From the NCBI RefSeq assembly GCF_001708935.1, contig NZ_MASI01000005.1:62001-126000 (forward strand): a stretch of DNA of 64,000 nt, given 5' to 3'. Of this stretch, positions 23,699-32,003 are shown piece after piece (position 1 is the stretch's first letter; every line of letters begins with the position of its first letter). A program made the position numbers and the translations under genes. This DNA is from Methyloligella halotolerans. Its GTDB lineage: Bacteria; Pseudomonadota; Alphaproteobacteria; Rhizobiales; Methyloligellaceae. A model generated the notes under the pieces. The model saw nothing but the letters and a program-made list of their open reading frames with translations, did not search any database and was not told the DNA's origin.

Positions 23699-25486
23699 CT
23701 ACGCGGCTGTGGCAGTCTCGACCTTTTCGGTCTCGATCGGCTCGGCAGGCAGCCGGCATTCGGCCTTCGGCAGAATGACGGTAACCGTCGTGCCCTCGCC
23801 GAGCTGGCTTTCGATCTCCAGCCGGCCTCCATGCAGCCGCGCCAGCCCCTTCACCACGGACAGGCCGAGACCGGCGCCATCATAGCTGCGGTCGTAGGAG
23901 TTGTCGGCCTGTACGAAAGGATTGCCCAGATTGGGAAGGTCCTTCTCCGCGATACCGATCCCGGTATCCCGCACCCGCAGGTGAACCGCCCCGTCGACCT
24001 CGTGTGCCGACAGATGCACCCGCCCGCCTTCGTCGGTGAACTTGATCGCATTGGACAGCACGTTCAGCAGCATCTGCTTGCACGCACGCTTGTCGGCCAG
24101 CAATTCCGGCATGCCGACGGGCATTTCCACTTCCAGCGAGAGCGACTTCTGCTCCGCAGTCGGCCCCACGATATCGACGCACGACTTCAGCAGGGTGCCG
24201 ACGTCGAACGGCTCCTTCAGAATGTTGAACTTGCCGGCCTCGATCTTGGACATGTCCAGGATATCGTTGACGACATTCAGGAGATGTCCGCCGCTTTCAT
24301 GGATCAGCCGCGCGTAGTCGCGATAGCGATCCTCGCCGAGCCGGCCGAACAGCTCGCGGCTCAAAATCTCCGAAAAGCCGATGACGGCATTGAGCGGGGT
24401 GCGAAGCTCATGGCTCATATTCGCCAGGAACTGGGTCTTGGCGCGGCTGGCGCTTTCCGCAGAATCCCGAGCCCGAAGCAGCTCCGCCTCCTGCGCTTTA
24501 CGCTCTGAGATATCGCGCGTGATGGCGACCACGGAGCGGGCAGCCCCGTCGCCCTGCATCTGGCGCACCGGACGGCAGCGCATCTCCGCCCAGATATAAT
24601 CGTCCGGTCCCGAGTCGCCTTGCCGCCGAAGCCGGAATTCCACGGCCATCGGCTGATTGTCGATCTGCGCCCGCGAAAGCGCGGTCAGATAAGCCGGCCG
24701 GTCGGCGACGTGGACGCGTTCGAACAGCCCGTTGCCCGCGAGCACCGATGCCGGCGCGCCGAGCAGCTGTTGAGACGCGAGCGAGGCGAAGATCACCCGG
24801 CCCCGCTCGTCATGACGCGTGATCATGTCCGTCGCGTTTTCCGCAAGCAGCCGATAGCGCTCTTCGCCCATCCGCATGAAATCATCAGATTTGCGGTGCA
24901 CCAGCTGCACGCTGAGCGCGATTCCGGCCCCATAGAGCGCAGCCGTCAACAGCCCGAAGGACATCAGCACCGATTGCGGGAATGGAAACGGGTGCGCGGG
25001 TGGAACGGCGCCGAGGCCGCTGCCCGCCGCGAGCACGATGACGCCGGTCAGGCTCGCCAGCATCGACCACAGGACAACCCGGCGGTTCGACGCGAGCGCG
25101 GCCTCGATCGGCACGACGACGAGCCAGGGCAGAAGAAACGAGGAGATCCCGCCGGTCAGCCAAGCGGAGAATGTGATCAGGCCTGCAAAGTTGATCGCGG
25201 AGATCAGATGAGCCGTCTGCAGCTTTCCCGTCCGCGACACGAAGTAGGCGAGCGCGATCGGCGTGAGAAACCACAGAAACACGAGTGCACCCAGCAGGCT
25301 CGGCTTGCCGGCCAGCACCAGATAGACAGGGAACACGCAGAGCGCCAGCAGACCTGCGAGGATCCGCTGCGCGATAAAGGTTTGATGTCGGGCCGCTGTC
25401 AATGGATCGTCACGCACCGTCTCGTGGACGAGCGAAGCAAAATAGGCAGCAAAGCCGCGGAGACTCTTGATACTCATAACTTTCAT
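23699..25486 (-). CDS. Membrane sensor histidine kinase with PAS domain, DivJ/PdhS-like
   Basis: The 595-residue protein has about six membrane helices (residues 40-200), a PAS domain (about 215-330), HisKA with the phosphorylated His in NMSHELRTPLNAVIGFSEIL, and HATPase with N (NAIKF), G1 (DTGIGI) and G2 (GAGLGLSVVKGL) boxes. The GHLLNVVNDILDMSKIEAGK stretch after the His box is characteristic of DivJ/PleC/PdhS-type kinases that phosphorylate DivK in the alphaproteobacterial cell cycle. Length and membrane topology resemble DivJ. No response regulator gene is adjacent, as expected for an orphan kinase. The specific orthology is inference. Confidence 0.85.
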   Translation of the reverse strand: MKVMSIKSLRGFAAYFASLVHETVRDDPLTAARHQTFIAQRILAGLLALCVFPVYLVLAGKPSLLGALVFLWFLTPIALAYFVSRTGKLQTAHLISAINFAGLITFSAWLTGGISSFLLPWLVVVPIEAALASNRRVVLWSMLASLTGVIVLAAGSGLGAVPPAHPFPFPQSVLMSFGLLTAALYGAGIALSVQLVHRKSDDFMRMGEERYRLLAENATDMITRHDERGRVIFASLASQQLLGAPASVLAGNGLFERVHVADRPAYLTALSRAQIDNQPMAVEFRLRRQGDSGPDDYIWAEMRCRPVRQMQGDGAARSVVAITRDISERKAQEAELLRARDSAESASRAKTQFLANMSHELRTPLNAVIGFSEILSRELFGRLGEDRYRDYARLIHESGGHLLNVVNDILDMSKIEAGKFNILKEPFDVGTLLKSCVDIVGPTAEQKSLSLEVEMPVGMPELLADKRACKQMLLNVLSNAIKFTDEGGRVHLSAHEVDGAVHLRVRDTGIGIAEKDLPNLGNPFVQADNSYDRSYDGAGLGLSVVKGLARLHGGRLEIESQLGEGTTVTVILPKAECRLPAEPIETEKVETATAA

Positions 25487-25902
25487 TTCGGAGCGGACCG
25501 CCGCTTACCTCCCCGATTCAAGACCCGCAGTATCGAACCCCTCACTTAAAGAAGCATAAAGCGCCCGCGCCGCCGCAACGGCCCGGAAACCGGCGGATTT
25601 TCGCGCGTGGTTTTACTCTGTTAACCATGTCTCGCGGAAACCCCGCCCTAGCGGGAACGCTCATTTCGGCCCTGTCGTTATGGATACGCGAATCGGGGGC
25701 GAATCATCCGTGCGACATGGCTGTGTCTACTCCGCCAAGCCGAGTGGAAAGCGGCGGAGAATGATGTCGAAACGGATAGATAAAATTCGAATCAAAAACG
25801 CACCCTGAAAGTGAACTGGCCTTAGATCGCATGATCTATGATGGCCTTATCTGAGGGAAAGCGGGCCGTTGAGATGGTCCGTCGGGATAAAGGGCAAGTG
25901 TC
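25487..25902. promoter_or_regulatory. Divergent intergenic region, 416 bp
   Basis: It separates the minus-strand histidine kinase from the plus-strand DUF5330 gene, so it must hold both promoters. I see a TTAACC-containing stretch near 25620, but no clear repeat, hairpin terminator or coding frame. Confidence 0.35.
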
Positions 25903-26319
25903 ATGTTTCTCATCAGAATGGCGTTTTGGATAATCGTGGTCATCCTGCTGCTCCCCACTGATCGGGCCCAGCAGACGGACGTTCTTGGCACCGCTCAGGC
26001 GGCGGTGAAGGACATCAGCGGCTTCTGCACGCGCAATCCCGATGTCTGCGTCAAAGGCGGAGATTATTTCGAGATCTTCATCGCCAAGGCCGAATTCGGC
26101 GTCAGCATGGTCATGAATTTCGTCAACGAGCGTACCGGCGACGATGTCGAGGTGCCGGCCGTCTATGAAGCCTCCGGCGAACCCACCCTGCTTGTCGCGC
26201 CGCAGCCTCAGAACGTGATGGCGCCGGCCCAGCGGGAAGAAGTCAGCAGCGGCAAGTCCGAGAACACGCTGAAGCCGACGGACCTTTCCCCGTCCTGGCA
26301 TGGCCCGCAGGGCACGTAG
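25903..26319 (+). CDS. DUF5330 domain protein
   Basis: The 138-residue protein starts with a hydrophobic leader (FLIRMAFWIIVVILLLP) and contains the DUF5330 core (AAVKDISGFCTRNPDVCVKGGDYFE), with two cysteines likely forming a disulfide in the periplasm. It ends with a charged, Pro-rich tail. The family is found mainly in Hyphomicrobiales and is uncharacterised. Confidence 0.85.
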   Translation: MFLIRMAFWIIVVILLLPTDRAQQTDVLGTAQAAVKDISGFCTRNPDVCVKGGDYFEIFIAKAEFGVSMVMNFVNERTGDDVEVPAVYEASGEPTLLVAPQPQNVMAPAQREEVSSGKSENTLKPTDLSPSWHGPQGT

Positions 26320-26534
26320 TCGGTCGTCGTCGGGCGCGTAAGCCGCGCGCCCTTGCTGAGTTTTCCGTGTGGCCCTTGCGGCCACCTCGAATATGAGACC
26401 GTCGATCCAATCGGCAGCCCCCGTCTGCCAGGGCGCGCGTTGAAGCCGGGTTTGCCCTTTCCCGCTTCGGTGCGCGCCCATTCTTTTTGGGCCGCCCGCT
26501 CGCACCCTTCCGCCATTCCCCTTATATTCTTCCC

Positions 26535-27004
26535 ATGACCGATACTTCTGCCGAGACGGGCGCACCCGCTGCCTTCGACGATATCCTGTCCGATTTCGAG
26601 CTCCTCGACGATTGGGAAGACCGATACCGGTACGTCATCGAGCTCGGCCGAAAGCTGGAACCCCTGCCCGAAGACGAACGGACGCAGGCGAACAAGGTGC
26701 AGGGCTGCGCCAGCCAGGTCTGGCTCGCCACCCATTCCGGCGATTCGTCGGCCGAACGCCCGCGCTCTCATTTCAGGGCGATAGCGACGCCCACATCGTG
26801 CGCGGGCTGATCGCGATCCTGTTCTCCCTCTATTCGGGCAAGCCCGCAGATGAGATCCTCAAGATCGACGCCGACGAAATGCTCACGCGGCTGCACCTCA
26901 CCGAGCATCTGACGCCCCAGCGCTCCAACGGGCTTTCTGCCATGGTCCGCCGCATCCGCGCCGATGCCAGCACTGCGCTCGAAGGTTCGCCGGCAGTCGG
27001 CTAA
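26535..27004 (+). pseudogene. sufE: SufE-like sulfur acceptor, frameshifted as read
   Basis: The first frame (ATG 26535) encodes FDDILSDFELLDDWEDRYRYVIELGRKL and VQGCASQVWL, in which the Cys is the sulfur-accepting residue of SufE. The frame is lost at about 26758-26764; restoring one G (CCCGGCGCTC) joins ...SAERPALSFQGDSDAHIVRGLIAIL, and the protein ends normally at 27004 (about 156 residues). SufE takes sulfane sulfur from the cysteine desulfurase SufS for Fe-S cluster assembly. No suf genes are adjacent. The break probably reflects a missing base in the sequence. Confidence 0.85.
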
Positions 27005-27039
27005 GGCAGAACCAGGCTACCTGCGCCTGCAAGCCGTCC

Positions 27040-27894
27040 TCAATCGCCGTCGCCCGTCCAGCGTTCGATGGTCGGCCGGTAATCCGCCTCGCCCCAGTGC
27101 CGCAACCGCCCTGTGCCTCGGCGATCGTTCGAGATCAGCCCGTAATGACGGGCAAGCCGCGTCAATGCGATCTGCAGCACCACCTTCCCGGCGCGCTGCG
27201 GCCAACCGTGAGCTTTCTCCGCGTCTTCGAGACCCTTGAGCTCACAGCAGACATCGACCAGCACCCCGGCGAGCTCCGGTCCCGCGGCCTCCAGCGCTTT
27301 TCCGACCCGCGCCTTGGCCGCCATCACCTCGTCCCGCAGGCTCGCCGCGTTCGATGGCGGCCCCCGGCGTCCCCCGGCGCTCGGTGCCAGAGCGCCCCAA
27401 TTCGCCGTCACTCGCGGCGTCAGATGAGCGAACGTGTAGTCGGAGCGCAAGCGCTCGCCCGCCTCATACTGGGCTTCCGAGATCAGAGGGCGTCCGTTCC
27501 GGTCCTTCCGATTCTTGAGCCAGCCGAGCGGGCTCTCCCCCTCGTTCACCAGCACCGGGCGCCGCACGCCCTCAATTTCTACGTCAGCCGTGTTCCTGAT
27601 CTGATGCTGATGCCGATAGGCCTCGTCCCCGCCCTCGAGCCGCCGCAGCCAAGCCTCGCCTGCGTCTGTCGGCACGACCACCTTGCCCTTTGGGCGGAGC
27701 CAGTCCTGGCAGATGCAGTACCGCACGATGGCCGCATCGATCGCCCGCGCGGCCGCGCCACCCGCCATGGTGAGAAGCAGTTCGTCATCCCGTGCTGTCA
27801 GCCTTGCATCCTTCCGGAGGAGCTTGCGCAAGAGCTTCGCAGCATCCGCATCCCGCTTGAGCGCTGCCCGCCGAACGCCTGTCGGACCGGTCAT
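27040..27894 (-). CDS. DUF6456 domain protein
   Basis: From ATG 27894 the protein has 284 residues. The N-terminal third is helical and ends in a winged-helix-like segment (GKVVVPTDAGEAWLRRLE). The C-terminal part (NEGESPLGWLKNRKDRNGRPLISEAQYEAGERLRSDYTFAHLTPRVTANW) is the DUF6456 signature. The start overlaps the stop of the DnaA-like gene by four bases, so the two form an operon. They are neighbours in many Hyphomicrobiales, suggesting a shared DNA-related role, not yet defined. It is convergent with sufE. Confidence 0.85.
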   Translation of the reverse strand: MTGPTGVRRAALKRDADAAKLLRKLLRKDARLTARDDELLLTMAGGAAARAIDAAIVRYCICQDWLRPKGKVVVPTDAGEAWLRRLEGGDEAYRHQHQIRNTADVEIEGVRRPVLVNEGESPLGWLKNRKDRNGRPLISEAQYEAGERLRSDYTFAHLTPRVTANWGALAPSAGGRRGPPSNAASLRDEVMAAKARVGKALEAAGPELAGVLVDVCCELKGLEDAEKAHGWPQRAGKVVLQIALTRLARHYGLISNDRRGTGRLRHWGEADYRPTIERWTGDGD

Positions 27895-28280
27895 GCTTCT
27901 CTCCCGGGCGCAAGCGCGGCAATCAGCGCCGCGACCGCCCTTTCCAGATGAGTGAGCATAAAATCGAACTCGGGCTCGTCGCGCTGGTCTTCCACGACGC
28001 CGCAGGCATGGGCGACGGTCGTTCGGTCCCGCCCGAACGCCCGTCCGACATCGGTGAGGGAAAGCCCGCAGCCCACATGGGCGAGATACATTGCCGTCTG
28101 CCGTGCGAAAGCGGCTCTGGCCGGTCCCCGGGTCGCCGCCTTCAGCTCGTCCGGCTCGAGTCCGAACGCCGCCGCGACTGCGGCTTCGCTGGCCCGCCGA
28201 ACTACATGAGTCCGGTCGGTTATCCTCGCCGCCCGACGGCGCGATACATCTAAAGCCCGAACTGTCTCCGCCATGACCAT
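27891..28280 (-). CDS. DnaA C-terminal domain-like DNA-binding protein
   Basis: From ATG 28280 (GGAGAGGGG upstream) the protein has about 129 residues. It contains ARQTAMYLAHVGCGLSLTDVGRAFGRDRTTVAHACGVVED, which matches the DnaA domain IV helix-turn-helix and its signature loop (GRDRTTVAHAC in place of GRDHSTVLHA). The AAA+ ATPase part of DnaA is absent, so it is a stand-alone DnaA-box-like binding protein. Its upstream region was separated from the divergent neighbour by insertion of element E3 at 28342. Confidence 0.85.
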   Translation of the reverse strand: MVMAETVRALDVSRRRAARITDRTHVVRRASEAAVAAAFGLEPDELKAATRGPARAAFARQTAMYLAHVGCGLSLTDVGRAFGRDRTTVAHACGVVEDQRDEPEFDFMLTHLERAVAALIAALAPGREA

Positions 28281-28331
28281 TTGCACCCCTCTCCGGCGGT
28301 CTCGGAGGGGCAACCTCCTCAACCTTCAATA

Positions 28332-28341
28332 GGTATAAATT
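28332..28341. repeat. Left target duplication of E3 (GGTATAAATT)
   Basis: GGTATAAATT at 28332-28341 recurs at 31370-31379. The true duplication is probably 8 bp within these 10 bp, the rest chance identity. Confidence 0.75.
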
Positions 28342-28381
28342 GAGGATGTTATACTTTACGTACCCAAGGCGGGGCGGTAGG

Positions 28382-29268
28382 GTGAGCTACCCTGCCGGAT
28401 ACAACCGAGAGTTTGAGGCTGCGGACAGATGGCGGCCCGGCAGGCTATGGAGTCTGCGGGATATGCTGGAAGTAAAAGCGCACGCCTTTGTCCACGCTGC
28501 TGCGGTGTCAGCTCGCGTACAGGCAATACTTGAGTCGACCAACTACGGCGACAAGGACGACGTGGTGTCTGGAGACACCCTGAACAGCTTGCTAGAGCAT
28601 CTTGATGATCTGTCTGAGGCCATGAAGCCTCTTAGTCTCACACTGACTCAAATGGCAGTTGACGGAATGCGGTCAACCGCTGAAGCAGGATCGCTAAAGT
28701 TCGGGGATGTAAGTGGGTGCTACAAGAACATACAGGGCCGGATGTTCGATGAGCTCAGTTTAGTGTCTGTGTTTTGTATCGATCGCAACCGGTCAAAATT
28801 CTACAGCGCAGACACTCCATTGTTCGGAGAGTCTGTTGAGAAGAAATTCAAAAACGCAGCTTTTGAAGTCGAGGAGGCCGGAAAATGTCTTGCGCTCCGA
28901 AGGTCAACTGCTTGCGTATTTCATCTGATGCGAGTTCTTGAGGTTGGCATTAGATCTGTGGCGCGCTCTCTATCAATCGACGACCCAACCAAGGCAGGAG
29001 AAAAAAACTGGGGGAAGATACTAAAAAAATAAGAGATGAGATCGACGCCCGCGATAAGGCCGCTTCTTGGAAGCGTCAAAAGGACGGTGAATTTTTTCTG
29101 GCATGCCACACTCATTTGGATGTGGTCCGAGAGGCATGGCGCAATCCGACCATGCATGTTGAGAACAAATATACCGAGGAAGAGGCGGAAGACATATTTG
29201 CCGCAGTGAGGCGCTTCATGAACAAGCTATCCACTCGGCTGAATGAGAATGGCAAGCCGCTCGCCTAG
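28382..29268 (+). pseudogene. E3 cargo: HEPN-like protein, frameshifted as read
   Basis: A helical protein of about 295 residues once one base is restored. The frame breaks in the A run at 29023-29029; eight A instead of seven joins GKILKK-IRDEIDARDKAASW. The C-terminal part has AWRNPTMHVENKYTEEEAEDIF, an R-x4-H motif (Arg codon 29140-29142, His codon 29155-29157) followed by a helix rich in A/E, the layout of HEPN RNase domains. The start is uncertain (GTG 28382 or ATG 28463). HEPN proteins act as RNases in toxin-antitoxin and abortive-infection systems; that role here is a hypothesis. Confidence 0.65.
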
Positions 29269-29343
29269 GTCTTCAATTCTTGAAGCCTCACTCGACTCGT
29301 GATCATCTTCCCGCTTTGGTTGTGCGTACGCCGAAGCCGAGAA

Positions 29344-30078
29344 ATGCACTTACCCGAGCCAAGTAATCAGCTTCCTCACCTGACCTTTTTTGGTGACGCT
29401 AGCAGCCTTGAGGCCGACTATATGGTTGCTGGCGGCTTCGCCATTGCGGGCAATAGGATCACCGAGATTGAAGATCATATTGCAACGCTCCGCGACGACG
29501 CAGGCATCCGCTCAGAGTTCCACTGGAGCAGCTACCGCGGCGGCCGAAAGCGGAAGGCGTACGAGGCGCTGATTGATTACGGCTTCGACCTCGTGAACAA
29601 GCGGAAAGCGGCCCTCCACATCATCGTGACGCCATTCAAGGGCTACAATCACAAGGCGAAAGAGAACGAGAACCGGGACACCAGCGTGAACCGCATGTAC
29701 TACCAGCTCTGTTTACACCGCCTCGCACAATTCTACGGAGCTAAGCGGGCCATTCACGTCCGGCTAGATGAGGGAAACGACTCTAGCGACATCTGCACTA
29801 TGAGGAACCAGTTGTGCGCGGCGGCATATGGAACGTACCGCACGCGACCCAATTGCGTCAGAAGCATTGAGCCGGTCCGATCTGAACATGTTGGAGCAGT
29901 ACAGATGGCTGACGTAATCATCGGAGCCATAGCCGCAAAGCAGAATGAGGTGAAACACACGTCGCCAAAGGGCGATCTTGCAGACTACGTTTTGCGCGCG
30001 TCAGGACGAACCTCTTGGAGCACGAATACCCTCAAAAGCGCTCGCTTTTTCACCGTCTGGCATTTCAAAGGGAAGTAA
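29344..30078 (+). CDS. E3 cargo: DUF3800 domain protein
   Basis: The 244-residue protein carries the DUF3800 pattern: an N-terminal strand with Asp (LTFFGDASSLEADYMVAGGFAI), a middle Asp in HVRLDEGND, and the C-terminal QMADVIIGAIAAK. These form an RNase H-like acidic site. DUF3800 proteins are frequent passengers of mobile elements and defence islands; their biochemical role is not settled. It lies 75 bp after the HEPN-like gene in the same orientation, so the two may form one cassette. Confidence 0.85.
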   Translation: MHLPEPSNQLPHLTFFGDASSLEADYMVAGGFAIAGNRITEIEDHIATLRDDAGIRSEFHWSSYRGGRKRKAYEALIDYGFDLVNKRKAALHIIVTPFKGYNHKAKENENRDTSVNRMYYQLCLHRLAQFYGAKRAIHVRLDEGNDSSDICTMRNQLCAAAYGTYRTRPNCVRSIEPVRSEHVGAVQMADVIIGAIAAKQNEVKHTSPKGDLADYVLRASGRTSWSTNTLKSARFFTVWHFKGK

Positions 30079-30175
30079 GGTCCCTCGCTGCCCTAGCCTT
30101 AAGGCACGGCTGGTCTAGCCAGCGTATTCGGGCAGCGAAGGCCTCAGCTAAAACTACTGGATTCCCAGGGATTTT

Positions 30176-30346
30176 TCAAGAGTCTTCGCGGGAACGGCCT
30201 GGTCTCAACACCCTTTCCAGTGCCTTGTTAAACAGCGCACCAGACTGGTCAGCCTCCACCTCGCGAGCGGTCTCTTTGAAGCGCTCGCTTTGCGGCTTGT
30301 CGGGCTTCTCGTCTTGCTTCTTTGGCTTCGGCTTTGGTGAGGCCAT
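30176..30346 (-). CDS. E3 cargo: small basic protein, 56 aa
   Basis: From ATG 30346 the product starts MASPKPKPKKQDEKPDKPQSERF and ends in a helix ALFNKALERVLRPGRSRED. It has the same parts as the TPPKP proteins of E1 and E2 (a Lys/Pro-rich segment plus a helix of type ALxxxL) but in the reverse order. It lies 14 bp downstream of the transposase stop in the same orientation. Function unknown. Confidence 0.55.
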   Translation of the reverse strand: MASPKPKPKKQDEKPDKPQSERFKETAREVEADQSGALFNKALERVLRPGRSREDS

Positions 30347-30360
30347 ACGGCTTCTCGCCT

Positions 30361-31308
30361 TTAACAAGTCGTTTGATAGGTGAGCCGCTTGCCGACGACA
30401 CCTTTCAGGGCACGTTCGGCCCGCTCTACGTCATCGACACCGAGCGCGGTGCGTGCATTGTACCGGAAATCGAACTCCGCAAGATAGCGGTGCAGGTGCT
30501 TTTCCTTGCAGTGCTGATAGGTGCCGCGCATCCCACGCTTGAAGACCGAGAACACGTTCTCCACGGTGTTGGTATGTACCGGGCCGCGCACATACTCGCC
30601 AGAGGCGTGACGCACGGTGTCGTGCCCCGCGAAGTTGCCCTTGAGATCGCCATACAGACGGCTCTCATCGGTGAAGATCTGAGTTTCCCGGCTGATATTG
30701 CGGTTCACCAGATCATTGACGTTCAGCTTGTTGGCGTTCGCGACGTGGAAGCTACGGACGCTGCCGCCGCGTTCGACCAGGGCCACGATAGCCCGCTTGT
30801 TGGCCGGACCACGTGAGCCACGCTTGTTGAAGGGCTCACCGCTGGTGCGAGTGGTCCGCTTCACGTCCGGCGAACCGTAATAGGTCTCATCCGCTTCAAC
30901 GATCTTGCCGCTGCCGCCCATGGGAGCGAAGTCGCCCGCACGCATCGCCTCGCGGATACGGTGCGACATGAACCATGCGGTTTTCAGGGTGACGCCCAAG
31001 GTGCGGTGAAGCTGGTTGGAGCTGATGCCCTTCTTGGCAGACGAAAGCAGGAAGATCGCTTGCAGCCAAAGATGCATCGGAACATGGCTGCGCTCGAAGA
31101 TGGTCCCAACCTTCACGGTGAAGGGCTTGCGGCACTGGTAGCACTTGTAAGCGCCAATGCGGGTGCTCTTGCCCTTCATTTTGCTGATGCGCTCGGTGCC
31201 GCCGCAATGGGGGCACACCGGACCATCGGGCCAAACCCTCTCCTCCACGAAAGCGTAAGCCGCTTTCTCATCGTGAAAGTGCTTATCCGAAAGAACTGAT
31301 TTGGCCAT
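30361..31308 (-). CDS. IS1595-family transposase (ISXO2-like), element E3
   Basis: The 315-residue transposase has a zinc ribbon (CPHC and CYQC), the helical region SSNQLHRTLGVTLKTAWFMSHRIREAM, and the DDE core (VEADETYYG, FTDESRLYG, NTVENVFSVFKRG). It is clearly related to but distinct from E1 and E2; the linker after the first catalytic motif (SPDVKRTTRTSGEPFNKRG) is unlike theirs. It is full length and transcribed inward from the right inverted repeat. Confidence 0.92.
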   Translation of the reverse strand: MAKSVLSDKHFHDEKAAYAFVEERVWPDGPVCPHCGGTERISKMKGKSTRIGAYKCYQCRKPFTVKVGTIFERSHVPMHLWLQAIFLLSSAKKGISSNQLHRTLGVTLKTAWFMSHRIREAMRAGDFAPMGGSGKIVEADETYYGSPDVKRTTRTSGEPFNKRGSRGPANKRAIVALVERGGSVRSFHVANANKLNVNDLVNRNISRETQIFTDESRLYGDLKGNFAGHDTVRHASGEYVRGPVHTNTVENVFSVFKRGMRGTYQHCKEKHLHRYLAEFDFRYNARTALGVDDVERAERALKGVVGKRLTYQTTC

Positions 31309-31369
31309 GTCCCGTCTCCTTACCCTTCAAATGTAGGATTCCGAAGTGGGTACGTCAAGTATAATATTG

Positions 31370-31379
31370 GGTATAAATT
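31370..31379. repeat. Right target duplication of E3 (GGTATAAATT)
   Basis: Direct copy of 28332-28341 immediately outside the right inverted repeat. Confidence 0.75.
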
Positions 31380-31547
31380 CCTATGGCAATCTATGATTGC
31401 GGGGCGGGGCGGGGATAAGTTCGGGGCTTCGAGCTCACCCATCGCTGGCCCACAACGGCTTTCCGGCCCTGACCGGAGGCCGATAAGTCCCGGAAATCCC
31501 CGGGCTTCTTTCTGGCCCCATGATGCCGACCTCAAAGCGAGGTCGCG

Positions 31548-32003
31548 ATGCAAGGCGATGAAGGCGAAGGGAGCGGGAGAAGTGGCGGCGACGACTCAGC
31601 CGACAGGCGAATCTACCGGCGGATGGCGAGAGCCGGCGCCAAGGCCTATCGTCGAACGCGCGATCTCCCCGCGCTTCTGCCGCTGTGGCCGGACGAACTA
31701 TCCGATGAAACAGAGGACGGCATTCGGCGGGTGGTGACGAAGCTCGCACGCGCCTTGCGCGCCGAGCGGCGTCGCGCGCGGTCCCGCCATTGGAGCTACG
31801 ATCTGAACCGCCATATCGCGCTCATGAGCGCTTATCGTGCCGAGCGAACGTTACTCGCTCGCGTGACCGGCGCTCCTAGGCGCAAGCGCCTCTCGGCGGA
31901 AACCGATAGCGAAGCGGCAGCTCCCCCTGAACCTCGCCGGCCACGTCCGAATCGGTCTTGCTCTCGAGCGGCGCCTGAGCGGCGAAGTCGTGGCCGAGAA
32001 TGA
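31548..32003 (+). CDS. DUF6477-like basic helical protein
   Basis: The convincing part is residues 20-105: RIYRRMARAGAKAYRRTRDLPALLPLWPDELSDETEDGIRRVVTKLARALRAERRRARSRHWSYDLNRHIALMSAYRAE. This resembles small DUF6477-type proteins encoded divergently from DUF6456/DnaA-like genes in Hyphomicrobiales. The last 45 residues are low-complexity and overlap the convergent PAS gene by about 130 bp, so the real stop may be earlier. The likely role is nucleic-acid related, judging from the strong basic charge. Confidence 0.5.
   Translation: MQGDEGEGSGRSGGDDSADRRIYRRMARAGAKAYRRTRDLPALLPLWPDELSDETEDGIRRVVTKLARALRAERRRARSRHWSYDLNRHIALMSAYRAERTLLARVTGAPRRKRLSAETDSEAAAPPEPRRPRPNRSCSRAAPERRSRGRE

Larger units (their letters stand above)
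28342..31369. mobile_element. IS1595-family element E3 with cargo genes
   Basis: Imperfect inverted repeats, ending GTTATACTTTACGTACCCA on the left (28342-28366) and the complement TGGGTACGTCAAGTATAATATTG on the right (31347-31369), match at most of the inner 21 positions. GGTATAAATT flanks both sides. The element is about 3.0 kb, with a HEPN-like gene, a DUF3800 gene, a small basic gene and an inward-pointing transposase at the right end. It inserted between the divergent DnaA-like and DUF6477-like genes. Confidence 0.85.

Noticed and set aside
22347..23885. Long plus-strand frame crossing DUF1491 and peptidoglycan-binding genes
   Set aside because: It spans two recognised minus-strand genes and an intergenic gap without any conserved segment.
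27895..28329. N-terminal extension of the DUF6456 gene up to 28329
   Set aside because: The extension overlaps the DnaA-like gene in another frame and lacks similarity to the family; ATG 27894 overlapping the stop is the natural start.
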